Below, in pieces: positions 42,916-53,000 of a stretch of 64,000 nucleotides of DNA; the first letter of the stretch is position 1, and the number at the start of each line of letters is the position of its first letter. The translations under genes were made by a program, and so were the position numbers. Source of the stretch: Rhodoplanes sp963840055 (GTDB taxonomy: Bacteria > Pseudomonadota > Alphaproteobacteria > Rhizobiales > Xanthobacteraceae); contig CAWIXM010000031.1 of NCBI GenBank assembly GCA_963840055.1, forward strand, positions 62,001 to 126,000, in the 5' to 3' direction. A model generated the notes under the pieces. It made no database searches and had not been told where the DNA came from. It worked only from the letters and a program-made list of their open reading frames with translations.

Positions 42916-45543
42916 ATGTTAGTTTCTGCGATTGTTCATGTCGTCCGCTTTTGTACCCGGCGCCCCAAGGCGGTTATCGCCGCCTATGCGCTGCTGGCGA
43001 TCGCCTCCGCCTACTATACTGCGACGCATTTTGCGATCGACACGGAGATCACCAAGTTGATCTCGCCGAAGCTCGACTGGCGTCAGCGCGAGCTCGATTT
43101 CGAGAAGTCGTTTCCCGGCCGTTATGATTCGATCCTGGTCGTGGTCGACGCGCCGACCCCAGAACTCGCCGCCAGCGCCACACGGGCGCTCACGCAAAAG
43201 CTGAAGCAGAACCCATCCGACTTCCGCTCGGTCGAAGAACTCGCCGGCGGCGCCTTTTTTGCCCGTGAGGGACTGTTGTTTCAACCGGTTGAGGACCTCG
43301 AAAAAACAACGAAAGCCCTGTCGCAGGCGGTTCCCCTCGTGCGGACCATCGTTTCCGACCCCAGCTTGCGCGGGCTTTCGCAGGTTCTCACGCTGGTGAT
43401 GTCCGGCGTCCGCGGCAAGTTGATCTCGCTCGATGAACTGGGGAGACCGCTGACGCTTGCCGCTGCGACCGTGGAGGATGTGCTCGCCGGGCGGCCCTCC
43501 TCGTTCTCTTGGCAGGCGATGATGAACGCGCATGCGAACGCGCCGGACCAGACGAGACGCCTGATCAAAATTCGTCCCGTGCTTGACTATTCTGCACTGG
43601 AGCCCGGGGGCCGAGGCGCGGCGGCGATCCGAGCGGCCGCGCGCGACCTCGATCTTGCGACCGAATACCAGGCGCGCGTACGGCTCACCGGTCCGGTCGC
43701 CATGGCAGACGAGGAGTTTTCGACCATTCGCGACGGCGCTTTGCGCGACATAGCGGTCACGATCGCCGTCGTCTTCGTGATCCTTTGGCTCGCTCTGCGC
43801 TCAGGCAAACTGATTGCAGCGGTGTTTCTCAATATGATCGTCGGCCTCACCGCGACGGCGGCGCTCGGCCTCATGATGGTCGACGCCCTCAATCCGATCT
43901 CGATCGCCTTCGCCGTGCTGTTCATCGGGCTCGGGGTCGATTTCGGAATTCAGTTCGCCGTTCGCTACCGCGCCGAGCGTCATGAGAACGACAACCTGCA
44001 CGCCGCTCTGCTCGAAACCGCCAAAAAGATCGGCGCGCCGCTGACGCTCGCCGCCGCCGCCGTCGCCGCCGGGTTTCTGTCATTCACGCCGACCGACTAC
44101 AGCGGCATCTCCGAACTTGGGGTGATCGCTGGCACCGGAATGTTTATCGCCTTTGTCACCAGCATCACCCATTTGCCGGCGCTGTTGACCGTCTTCAGCC
44201 CCCCGGGGGAGCCGGAGGAGATCGGCTATCGCGCGCTTGCTCCTGTCGACCGTTTCCTTGAGCGCCACCGCATCGCTGTGGTCGGGGGGACCGCGCTCGT
44301 GGCGCTGCTCGGCGCGCCCCTCCTCTACTTCCTCACCTTCGACATCAACCCGGTCAATCTGCGCAGTAAGAACGTCGAATCGGTCGCAACCTTCATCGAC
44401 TTGAGCAACGACCCGAATATCGGCGCAAACGCTATCGCCGTGCTAGCGCGTTCGCCAACCGAGGCTACAGCTACCGCCGATCGATTGCGCCAATTGCCAG
44501 AGGCGGGACGCGTCGTGACGCTTGCAAGCTTCGTTCCCGATAACCAGGAACAGAAGCTCACGCTGATCAAGGACCTGAAAAAGAAGCTCGGACCCGCTCT
44601 GGCGAGGAAAGTACGCCCCGCGCCGACCGATGCCGAGAATGTCGCGGCGCTGCGCAACGCCGCCAAGTTCACGCTTGAGATCGTGGGCGGGCGCACCGGG
44701 CCCGGCGCCGATGCGGCGAAACGGCTTGCCGCCGACCTCACCCAGCTGGCCGAAGCGGATCAGACCGCGCGCGACCAGGTTGCGGCCGCCTTTCTGCAGC
44801 CGCTCAGGATCGTGCTCGACGATTGGCGGGAACTCCTTCAGGCGCAGCCGGTCTCGTTCGAAACCTTGCCGATGCAGCTTGTCAACGAATGGGTCACCGC
44901 CGACGGGCGCGTACGCGTCGACGTGATGCCGAAAGGAAATCCGAACGACACCGAGGTGTTGCGCGCGTTCGCGCGTGCGGTCCTCGCCGTCTATCCCAGT
45001 GCGACCGGAATGCCGATCTCCATTCTCAAGGCAGGCGAGACGGTAATCTCCGCCTTCGCCCTGGCCGGCATTCACGCACTTTTATCGATCACTATCCTCC
45101 TGTGGATCGTGCTCAAACGGTTCGGCGACGTTCTGCTCACGCTTGTGCCGCTGCTGCTCGCCGGCCTGCTGTCGCTTGAGATCTGCGTGCTAATCGGCAT
45201 GCCGTTGAATTTCGCCAATATTATCGCATTGCCGCTGCTGCTCGGAGTCGGCGTCGCGTTCAAGATCTATTACATCATGGCCTGGCGCGCGGGGCAGACC
45301 AATCTGCTGCAATCGAGCCTCACCCGCGCGGTGATCTGGAGTGCGCTCACCACGGCGACGGCGTTCGGCAGTCTGTGGATGTCGAACCATCCCGGCACGT
45401 CCAGCATGGGCAAGCTACTCGCGCTGTCGCTTGTGACCACGATGTGCGCCGCCGTGCTGTTCCAGCCGGCTTTGATGGGCCGGCCACGCAACGCCAAGGA
45501 CAAGGACCCCGCCGAGCAGCCGGTCACGCCTGCCGACGCTTAG
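42916..45543 (+). CDS. hpnN: Hopanoid transporter HpnN (RND/MMPL family)
   Basis: An 875-aa RND-type exporter starting MLVSAIVHVVRFCTRRPKAV. Two repeats each begin with a helix followed by a large periplasmic loop. Membrane blocks include DIAVTIAVVFVILWLALRSG, FAVLFIGLGVDFGIQFAVRY (charged helix) and, near the end, MPLNFANIIALPLLLGVGVA. HpnN moves hopanoids to the outer membrane in Rhodopseudomonas. It is the last hopanoid gene of the cluster. Confidence 0.9.
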   Translation: MLVSAIVHVVRFCTRRPKAVIAAYALLAIASAYYTATHFAIDTEITKLISPKLDWRQRELDFEKSFPGRYDSILVVVDAPTPELAASATRALTQKLKQNPSDFRSVEELAGGAFFAREGLLFQPVEDLEKTTKALSQAVPLVRTIVSDPSLRGLSQVLTLVMSGVRGKLISLDELGRPLTLAAATVEDVLAGRPSSFSWQAMMNAHANAPDQTRRLIKIRPVLDYSALEPGGRGAAAIRAAARDLDLATEYQARVRLTGPVAMADEEFSTIRDGALRDIAVTIAVVFVILWLALRSGKLIAAVFLNMIVGLTATAALGLMMVDALNPISIAFAVLFIGLGVDFGIQFAVRYRAERHENDNLHAALLETAKKIGAPLTLAAAAVAAGFLSFTPTDYSGISELGVIAGTGMFIAFVTSITHLPALLTVFSPPGEPEEIGYRALAPVDRFLERHRIAVVGGTALVALLGAPLLYFLTFDINPVNLRSKNVESVATFIDLSNDPNIGANAIAVLARSPTEATATADRLRQLPEAGRVVTLASFVPDNQEQKLTLIKDLKKKLGPALARKVRPAPTDAENVAALRNAAKFTLEIVGGRTGPGADAAKRLAADLTQLAEADQTARDQVAAAFLQPLRIVLDDWRELLQAQPVSFETLPMQLVNEWVTADGRVRVDVMPKGNPNDTEVLRAFARAVLAVYPSATGMPISILKAGETVISAFALAGIHALLSITILLWIVLKRFGDVLLTLVPLLLAGLLSLEICVLIGMPLNFANIIALPLLLGVGVAFKIYYIMAWRAGQTNLLQSSLTRAVIWSALTTATAFGSLWMSNHPGTSSMGKLLALSLVTTMCAAVLFQPALMGRPRNAKDKDPAEQPVTPADA

Positions 45544-45596
45544 GCCAGTGACGCAGGGCGAACACGGCGCCGCTTACCGCCCCGCCGAACCCGGCG

Positions 45597-46178
45597 TCAG
45601 GACCGGTTTGCCGCCGCAACCGCCTTGCAGACGTCCTTCGCCGTTTCGAACGGTGCGGCCTTGGGAGGACCATTGGCCCCCTTCGGCAGAGGCCTGCTCG
45701 ATGGCGCAGTCGATTTGTAAGTATTGTTGCCGGCTTCCGCATTCGCCTTGAAGCCAACCGGGGCGCGATCCCACACCTGGCCGCTGCAGAAGAACAAGAG
45801 ACAGCCCTGCAGCCGCAACTTATCGGCAGTTATCAGGCTGATATTGATGTTCCAAAACTTCCCATCCTCGGGGCTGTAGACTTTGCCATCCCACCGGTTG
45901 TCTGCGGTCTGCTTCAGCCCGAGCAGGATCGGCATGCCGAGGGTGTGGCGTTTGCGCTTGGCCGGATCGGGATTATTGTAATCGGTGGCGCCGGAGGCCT
46001 GTTCCCAGGAAATCAGACCCCACATGCGCTCATTGCACTTTTCGATGCGGATCCGCCCGAACTTGCCCTCGACCCACCATTCGCCGGTGACATCGGCGGC
46101 AAGCGCGGACGCGGAGGTAAGCAGCAAACCCGCCAGCGCATAGCGTATCGTTCGGAATGCGCGTGCGTTCTTGGTCAT
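45597..46178 (-). CDS. DUF2147 secreted protein
   Basis: A 193-aa exported protein. The signal peptide ends SASALAADV. The mature part has the DUF2147 core VTGEWWVEGKFGRIRIEKCN, GLISWEQASGA, LGMPILLGLKQTADNRWDGK, VYSPEDGKFWNINIS and the cysteine pair in GCLLFFCSGQVW. Function unknown; periplasmic. It is convergent with hpnN. Confidence 0.85.
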   Translation of the reverse strand: MTKNARAFRTIRYALAGLLLTSASALAADVTGEWWVEGKFGRIRIEKCNERMWGLISWEQASGATDYNNPDPAKRKRHTLGMPILLGLKQTADNRWDGKVYSPEDGKFWNINISLITADKLRLQGCLLFFCSGQVWDRAPVGFKANAEAGNNTYKSTAPSSRPLPKGANGPPKAAPFETAKDVCKAVAAANRS

Positions 46179-46643
46179 TCATTCACTCCAAGACTAGTGG
46201 CTCTCGACGAGCGGGTTCCAAGGTTCGACACTGGCGCTATGCGCGGCGTTTGACATGCAAACTTGGACGAAACATGGGCAATCGTCCGCGCCCTGCGACG
46301 CGGGCAACCGACCGAACGAGCATGCGGCCTTTACCCCGCTCCTGGCCGACGACGCCCGGAAGCCTGGCGGCGGCAGCCCTGCGACATGATTTATATTGCA
46401 TCAGGATAAAACCGGATAGGCGGCATTTACGACGCCTTCGGGGATGGAACGCGGCGGCGGAATAATTAACTAAAGGAGCGCTGGACGTGACGCCCTCAGG
46501 GCATTATGCACCATAAAGAACCACGTGGGCCCGCCTGCAGCTTGACGCCGGGCGAGGCCGTCCAACCCCCGTCGCAGCCGGGCGGACAGCCGTCCGGCAG
46601 GCCATGATAACGAGCCCACGCGCGCGCCCAATCGAGGTGACGA
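46179..46643. other. Intergenic region upstream of the Nfn-like gene
   Basis: 465 bp without a recognised gene. AAGGAGCGCTGGAC precedes a 9-codon ORF at 46487-46516 (GTG start, VTPSGHYAP), which could be a leader peptide or chance. Otherwise nothing is seen. Confidence 0.5.
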
Positions 46644-49043
46644 ATGTATCCGATCGTTCGCCGTGAAGCCTTTTCCGACACGACCTTCCTGTGGGAGGTC
46701 CATGCACCTGACATCGCGCAGTCGGCGCTGCCCGGGCATTTCGTGATGCTGCGTCTCTACGACGGCGGCGAGCGCATCCCGCTGACCGTCGCCGACTATG
46801 ACCGCGAGCGCGGCACCATCACCATGGTCGTGCAGACGCTCGGCAAGACCACGCACGAGATGCGCGACGACTTCCAGGAAGGCGATGAATTCCAGGATTT
46901 CGTCGGCCCGCTCGGCCTGCCGCAACATGTCGAGAAAATCGGCCACGTCGTGCTGGTCGGCGGCGGCCTCGGCGTCGCGCCCATTTTTCCGCAGTTGCGT
47001 GCTTTCAAGGCGGCCGGCAATCGCACCACCGCCATCATGGGATTCCGCAACAAGGACCTGGTGTTCTGGGAAGACAAATTCCGCAAATACGCCGATGACC
47101 TGATCATCTGCACCGATGACGGCAGCTATGGCCGGCCCGGCTTCGTCAATGCTGCGCTGCAGGATGTGCTGGAGAACGACAAGCCCGATCTCGTCATCGC
47201 CATCGGCCCACTGCCGATGATGAATGCCTGCGTCGAGACGACGCGGCCGTTCGATGTCAAAACCATGGTCTCGCTCAATACGATCATGGTCGACGGCACC
47301 GGCATGTGCGGCTCGTGCCGCGTCACCGTGGGCGGCGAGGTGAAGTTTGCCTGCGTCGACGGACCCGACTTCGACGGCCACCAGGTCGACTTCAAGGAAC
47401 TGCTGACGCGCCAGAGGCGCTTCAAACGCCAAGAAACGCAGGCCAACGAGGACTTTGATCACGTCTGCCAAGTGGAAAAGACGCTGATCGTCGACGGCAA
47501 GCGCAATTACAAGAAATTCTCCGCGCTCGAGGCCGAGCAGGTGAAAATGCCGGAGCGCGATGCGCACGAGCGCGCGCAAAACTTCAAGGAGGTCAATCTC
47601 GGCTATTCGATCGCCGACGCGCTGCGCGAGGCCGAGCGTTGCATCCAGTGCGCCAAGCCAACCTGCATCGCTGGCTGCCCCGTCGGCATCGACATTCCGA
47701 CCTTCATTCGCAAGCTCCTGGTCCGCGACGTCGACGGCGCGCTGGAGACGATCTACGAATCGAGCATCTTCCCCTCGATCTGCGGCCGCGTCTGCCCGCA
47801 AGAGACGCAATGTGAAGCGCAATGCATTCTCGTCCGCAACAAGGGGCGTAAGCTCGAAGCGGTGGGGATCGGCCGGCTCGAGCGATTTGTCGGCGATCAC
47901 GCGCATCCGCCCAAAGCGGTTCCGCCGGTGATCGAACATCCGCTCGGCAAGGTGGCGATCGTGGGCTCGGGACCCGCCGGCCTGTCGGCCGCCGCCGATC
48001 TGGTCCGGTTCGGCGCGACGGTGACGGTCTTTGAAGCGTTGCACGTGCTGGGCGGCGTGCTGCAATACGGTATTCCCAGCTTCCGCCTGCCGCGCGACAT
48101 TATCGACCGCGAGATCAAACGCCTGAAGGACATGGGCGTGCGGTTCGAAAACAACAAGGTCATCGGCAAGACCTTCACTTTGCCCGATCTCATGGGAAAG
48201 ATGGGTTACGACGCCGTGTTCGTTGCGGCCGGCGCTGGCGCGCCGTCGTTCCTCGGCATCCCGGGCGAGTTCGCTGGCCAGGTCTATTCGGCGAACGAGT
48301 TCCTCACCCGCGTCAATCTCATGGGCGGCGATCGGTTCCCGTTCCTCGATACGCCGATCAGCGTCGGCAAGAGCGTCGTCGTCATCGGCGCCGGCAATAC
48401 CGCGATGGATTGCCTGCGCGTCTCCAAGCGCCTCGGTGTCCCGACGGTGCGCTGCGTCTATCGGCGGTCGGAAGCCGAAGCGCCGTGCCGCGTCGAAGAG
48501 CTGCGTCACGCCAAGGAAGAGGGCATCGAATTCTTCTTCCTGCACACGCCGGTCGAGATTCTCATCGACGCCGACGGCAATGTCCGTGGCATGAGGGTGC
48601 AGAAGATGACGCTCGGCGAGCCCGACGAACGCGGCCGCCGCAAGCCGGTGCCCATTGACGAATTCCTCGAACTGGAGTGCGACACCGTCATCTATGCGCT
48701 CGGCACCAAGCCCAACCCGATCATCGGCCAGGCGACGCCGGATCTCGGCCTCAACAAGTGGGGCAATATCGCCGCCGACACCGAGACGCAGGCCACCAAC
48801 CTGCCGGGCGTGTTCGCGGGCGGCGACATCGTAACCGGCGGCGCCACCGTGATCCTCGCCATGGGCGCCGGCCGCCGCGCCGCGAAATCGATGGCCGCCT
48901 GGCTGCAGAGCGGCAAGGCGATGTGGCCGGTGACGAAGGCGGACGCCGACGCGTTCGTCCCGGGTGCGCCGGTCGGCGTTCGGCCGGAGGCGACGCCTGC
49001 AGCGCAGAACCAGGGCGCCGCGAGCGCGCCCGCCGCCGAATGA
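46644..49043 (+). CDS. NfnA-NfnB-type fusion: FAD/NAD(P) reductase joined to a GltD-like flavoprotein
   Basis: A 799-aa fusion. Residues 1-275 are NfnA/DHOD-K-like: PGHFVMLRLYDGGERIPLTV (FAD), VVLVGGGLGVAPIFPQLRAF (NAD), and a [2Fe-2S] site VDGTGMCGSC (D217, C222, C225) with C237. From 310 on it is GltD/NfnB-like: [4Fe-4S] cysteines C333, C336, C341, C345 and C380, C384, C390, C394, FAD site AIVGSGPAGLSAAADLVRFG, and NADP site VVVIGAGNTAMDCLRVSKRL. In anaerobes NfnAB bifurcates electrons between NADPH, NAD and ferredoxin. A single polypeptide in an alphaproteobacterium may do NAD(P)H-linked electron transfer. The next gene is a rubrerythrin. Confidence 0.85.
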   Translation: MYPIVRREAFSDTTFLWEVHAPDIAQSALPGHFVMLRLYDGGERIPLTVADYDRERGTITMVVQTLGKTTHEMRDDFQEGDEFQDFVGPLGLPQHVEKIGHVVLVGGGLGVAPIFPQLRAFKAAGNRTTAIMGFRNKDLVFWEDKFRKYADDLIICTDDGSYGRPGFVNAALQDVLENDKPDLVIAIGPLPMMNACVETTRPFDVKTMVSLNTIMVDGTGMCGSCRVTVGGEVKFACVDGPDFDGHQVDFKELLTRQRRFKRQETQANEDFDHVCQVEKTLIVDGKRNYKKFSALEAEQVKMPERDAHERAQNFKEVNLGYSIADALREAERCIQCAKPTCIAGCPVGIDIPTFIRKLLVRDVDGALETIYESSIFPSICGRVCPQETQCEAQCILVRNKGRKLEAVGIGRLERFVGDHAHPPKAVPPVIEHPLGKVAIVGSGPAGLSAAADLVRFGATVTVFEALHVLGGVLQYGIPSFRLPRDIIDREIKRLKDMGVRFENNKVIGKTFTLPDLMGKMGYDAVFVAAGAGAPSFLGIPGEFAGQVYSANEFLTRVNLMGGDRFPFLDTPISVGKSVVVIGAGNTAMDCLRVSKRLGVPTVRCVYRRSEAEAPCRVEELRHAKEEGIEFFFLHTPVEILIDADGNVRGMRVQKMTLGEPDERGRRKPVPIDEFLELECDTVIYALGTKPNPIIGQATPDLGLNKWGNIAADTETQATNLPGVFAGGDIVTGGATVILAMGAGRRAAKSMAAWLQSGKAMWPVTKADADAFVPGAPVGVRPEATPAAQNQGAASAPAAE

Positions 49044-49276
49044 CCGGCAGCGTATGAAAATGGGCCGGACGCGCGTCGCGTCCGGAGGCAAGTGCGGAGA
49101 AGCATTTTTTCGGCGCGAGACACATCGCCGAAAAAGATGGGAGCGCAAAACAAGCGAGTTTCACGAACTCGCTTCGGGCTGACGTAGAGCCGGAGTTCTT
49201 GCGTCAGCGGAATTGTCAGCCGGAAACGCGCATTCGCTTGAATGACGCGGATATTTTAGAGAAAGGGGTTCAGATC

Positions 49277-49924
49277 ATGGCAACCGGCGAATGTCCGAAG
49301 TGCCACCAGCCGCTGGAAACGGATGAGTCCTATATCTGCTGCGCAGATGCGACCCTGCAGTGGCGTTGCGAAAGCTGCGCCAAAGTCAGCGAAGGCTTTG
49401 CATTCCCCTACGGGATGTGCCCGTTTTGCGGCGGTCAGCTCAAGATGCTGGACCGTCCCGGCATTTCCGACCAGGCGGGCCTGAACGCGATCCGCACCGC
49501 GTTCCAGATCGAGCTGGGCGGACAGGCCTTCTACAATCGCGCCGCCGAGCAGGTGGCCGACCCGGTGCTGAAGGCGCTGTTCACCAAGTTCTCGGCGATG
49601 GAGCATGAGCACATGGAGACGCTGTCGCGGCGCTACCATGTCAGTGTTCCCGATCCGAATGACGGCTTCCGCGTCGATCTCGCCGCGGTCCAGGCCGGCG
49701 TCGAGGGCAAGATCGACGATCCGGACACGCTGTTCCGCACCGCCATCGCCTTCGAAAAGCGCGCCGTGGCTTTCTTCACCGACCGCGCCGACAGCGTGCC
49801 CCCGGGTTCCGCCGAGCAGGAGCTCTACCGCGAACTCGCCGCCGAGGAAGTCGAACATGTCGAACTTCTGGATACGGAGTTTCAGCGCTGGTCGAAGGGC
49901 AAGGCGGGCATGCTAGCGAGCTAG
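49277..49924 (+). CDS. Rubrerythrin-family protein with zinc-ribbon N terminus
   Basis: A 215-aa protein starting MATGECPKCHQPLETDESYI. The N terminus has cysteine pairs CPKC, CC and CESC, and CPFC (metal ribbon). The C-terminal two thirds are a four-helix ferritin-like diiron domain with ExxH motifs SAMEHEHMETLSRRYH and ELAAEEVEHVELLDTEF, and E residues IELGGQAFYNRAAEQ and IAFEKRAVAFF. The usual order of rubrerythrin is reversed, with the ribbon first. It probably reduces peroxide with electrons from the flanking flavoproteins. RBS GAGAAAGGGG. A strong terminator follows. Confidence 0.87.
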   Translation: MATGECPKCHQPLETDESYICCADATLQWRCESCAKVSEGFAFPYGMCPFCGGQLKMLDRPGISDQAGLNAIRTAFQIELGGQAFYNRAAEQVADPVLKALFTKFSAMEHEHMETLSRRYHVSVPDPNDGFRVDLAAVQAGVEGKIDDPDTLFRTAIAFEKRAVAFFTDRADSVPPGSAEQELYRELAAEEVEHVELLDTEFQRWSKGKAGMLAS

Positions 49925-49976
49925 CGACCTGCGAGCGCTTGAAAAATATCGTGAACGTGTCGGCTAGATATTTTCC

Positions 49977-50000
49977 AAAAGGGCCCGCATGGGCCCTTTT
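49977..50000. terminator. Rho-independent terminator (bidirectional)
   Basis: AAAAGGGCCC GCAT GGGCCCTTTT, a perfect 10-bp stem with A and T tracts, 53 bp after the rubrerythrin stop. Confidence 0.88.
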
Positions 50001-50051
50001 GCATTTTCGGATTTGTTATGAGAAGTAATCAATGTTGAAAGCAGACAAACA

Positions 50052-53000
50052 ATGAATTCAATCGCTCAGTCAGCGCGTATTACGAAGACTGATCCGGTCC
50101 AGGATCTAGCCCTGCCGCCAGAATTGGCGCTCGGCTTTGGCGTGCGTTTCGATGACCTCTATCGCCGCGACGGTCTCGCGCGACTCGATGCCGCATTCGT
50201 CGCCTTCCTGCACGAAGCGGACGCCGCACTGCACGATCAGCTTCTCGCCGCCCGCGCAGCGCCTGACAAGGTCGCGGGCAAAGACAAATCCGAACTCATC
50301 ATCGCGCTTGCGCCCCACCTCGAAGACTTCATCGGTGAATTGTTCGGAATACGATCGGAATTGCATGCGCTGAAGGCCCGGCACGATGCGCTGAGCCCGC
50401 TCTATTCGGTGAAGCGGCTGTTCGTGCAGCGGCGCGCGATGAAGAAATATGGCCCGCCGATCGCGCAATCATTCGATGGCGAGGCGCTGCGCCGCGAGGT
50501 CGAAATCCTTATCGGCGACGAACTCACCGAACTTCGTTTCGCCGAATGGGTCGCCGCGCGCCTCGACAAGGAGAGCGAGCACGCGGATGCCCTCGACGTC
50601 GCCGCGCGATACGCCGCCTGGGCGACCCACACCCCGGAAGGCCAGCATCGCCACAAGGCCGGCGTACTGTTCAAGGCGCCGGGCAAGGTCGACCCCATGC
50701 GGCTCGTGCCGGTTGAGACCGAGGTCGTCGACGGCGTCACCACGCTCAAGCTGCCCGCGCATCACCGCCGCCGCCGCGAAGGATTTGCCCTCACCGATCC
50801 CGGGACGGACCTCATCGGAGCGCTCGATCACGCGAACTACTGCATCTGGTGCCACAATCAGGGCAAGGACAGTTGTGCGAAGGGGCTGACGGAGAAGAGC
50901 GCCGCATTCAAGCGGAACGAGTTCGGCGTCGCGCTCGCCGGCTGCCCGCTCGAGGAAAAAATCTCCGAGATGAACCTCGTTAAGGCGCGCGGCGAATCAA
51001 TCGGCGCGCTTGCAATCGCCATCATCGACAATCCGATGTGCGCGGCGACCGGCCATCGCATCTGCAACGACTGCATGAAGTCGTGCATCTACCAGAAGCA
51101 GGACCCGGTCGATATTCCGCAGATTGAGACGCGCACGCTCAAAGACACGCTCGCCCTTCCCTGGGGCTTCGAAATCTATTCCCTGCTCACTCGCTGGAAC
51201 CCGCTCGACATTCGCCGCCCACTGCCGAAGCCTGCGAGCGGGCGCACCGTGCTCGTCGTCGGCCTCGGGCCGGCCGGGTTTACGCTTGCCCATCATCTGA
51301 TGAACGACGGCCATGCCGTGGTCGCGATCGACGGCTTGAAGATCGAGCCGCTGCCGTCCGACATTTCCGGCGCGGCGATCGACGGCAAGCGCAGCGCATT
51401 TCGGCCGATCCGGGATATCGCTTCGCTCGAAGACGACCTCGGGTCGCGGGTAATGGCCGGCTTCGGCGGCGTCGCCGAATACGGCATTACAGTCCGCTGG
51501 AACAAGAATTTCCTCAAGCTTGTACGGTTGCTGCTGGAGCGGCGCGCCGAATTTAAGATGTTCGGCGGCGTGCGCTTCGGCGGCACGCTCGGCATCGAGG
51601 ATGCGTTCGCGCTGGGCTTCGATCACATCGCGCTTTGCGCCGGCGCGGGAAAGCCAACCGTGGTGCCGATGAAGAACGGACTGGCGCCGGGCGTGCGCCA
51701 GGCTTCTGACTTCCTGATGGCCCTGCAACTCACTGGCGCGGCCAAATCCGACAGCCTCGCCAACCTGCAGGTCGAATTGCCGGTGGTGGTCATCGGCGGC
51801 GGCTTGACCGCGATCGACACGGCGACCGAGGCTCTCGCCTATTATCCCGTCCAGATAGAAAAATTCCTTGCCCACTATGAAGCGCTGGTCGCCGAACGCG
51901 GGGAAACCGCCGTGCGCGCCGCGTGGTCGGCGGCGGAGGCAGGCACGGCCGACACCTTCCTCGCGCATGCGCGGGCCATCCGCGCCGAACGCGCGGCCGC
52001 TGCCCGCGAGAAGCGCGCGCCGCGCATCATCGAGCTTCTGCATAGCTGGGGCGGCGCGACGATCGCCTATCGCCGGCGGATGATCGACGCGCCGAGCTAC
52101 ACCTTGAATCACGAGGAAATCGCCAAGGCGATGGAGGAAGGAATCCGCTTTGCCGAGCGCCTCACGCCAAGCGAAGTGCTGCTCGACGATTTCGGCCATG
52201 CGCGCGCGCTGCGGCTCACCGGACAGGCGGCGGAGGACGCCGGCAAGCAAGCCGACATCGTGATGCCGGCGCGCACCATTCTGGTCGCGGCCGGCACGCT
52301 CCCCAACACGACGCTCGCGCGCGAGGAGCCCGGCGGCATAACGCTCGACGGCAAGTATTTCACTGCACGCGACGAGGACGGCATGCCGGTATCGCCCGAG
52401 CGCAGCGTCAAGCCCGCCGTCCTCCATGTGCTCTCCGCCATTCGGCCGGATGGCCGCGCGGTGAGTTTTTTCGGCGATCTCCATCCCTCCTTCGCCGGCA
52501 ATGTGGTGAAGGCGATGGCGAGCGCCAAGCAAGGCTACCCGATCGTGAGCCGGCTGCTTGCCAAGCTTCCCCGCAGTCGCAGTTCGATCGATGAGCTGTT
52601 GGCCCGCCTCGACCGCGAGCTGCGCGCGTCCGTGCTTGAGGTCATCCGGCTGACGCCGACAATCGTCGAAGTGGTGGTGCATGCGCCGATGGCCGCGCGC
52701 GCCTTCCACCCCGGCCAGTTCTATCGGCTGCAGAATTACGAAACGCTGGCGCGCCGCCACGACGGCACCAGACTCACGATGGAAGGGCTTGCGCTTACCG
52801 GCGCCTGGGTCGATCGCGAACGCGGCTTGATTTCGTTGATCGTGCTCGAAATGGGCGGCTCGTCCGATCTCTGCGCACAGCTCAAGCCGGGCGAGCCGGT
52901 CGTGCTGATGGGCCCGACCGGGATGCCGACTGAAATTCCCTCCGGAGAAACCGTGCTCCTGGTCGGGGGCGGCCTCGGCAACGCCGTGTTGTTCTCGATT

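Noticed and set aside
49106..49135. Inverted repeat TTTTTCGGCG / CGCCGAAAAA after the Nfn-like gene
   Set aside because: The T run is on the 5' side and A run on the 3' side on both strands, so it is not a rho-independent terminator.
46470..49148. Long minus-strand open frame (892 codons)
   Set aside because: It is the mirror of the Nfn-like fusion gene on the plus strand; its translation is H/R/D-rich with no domain, as expected for the antisense of GC-rich codons.
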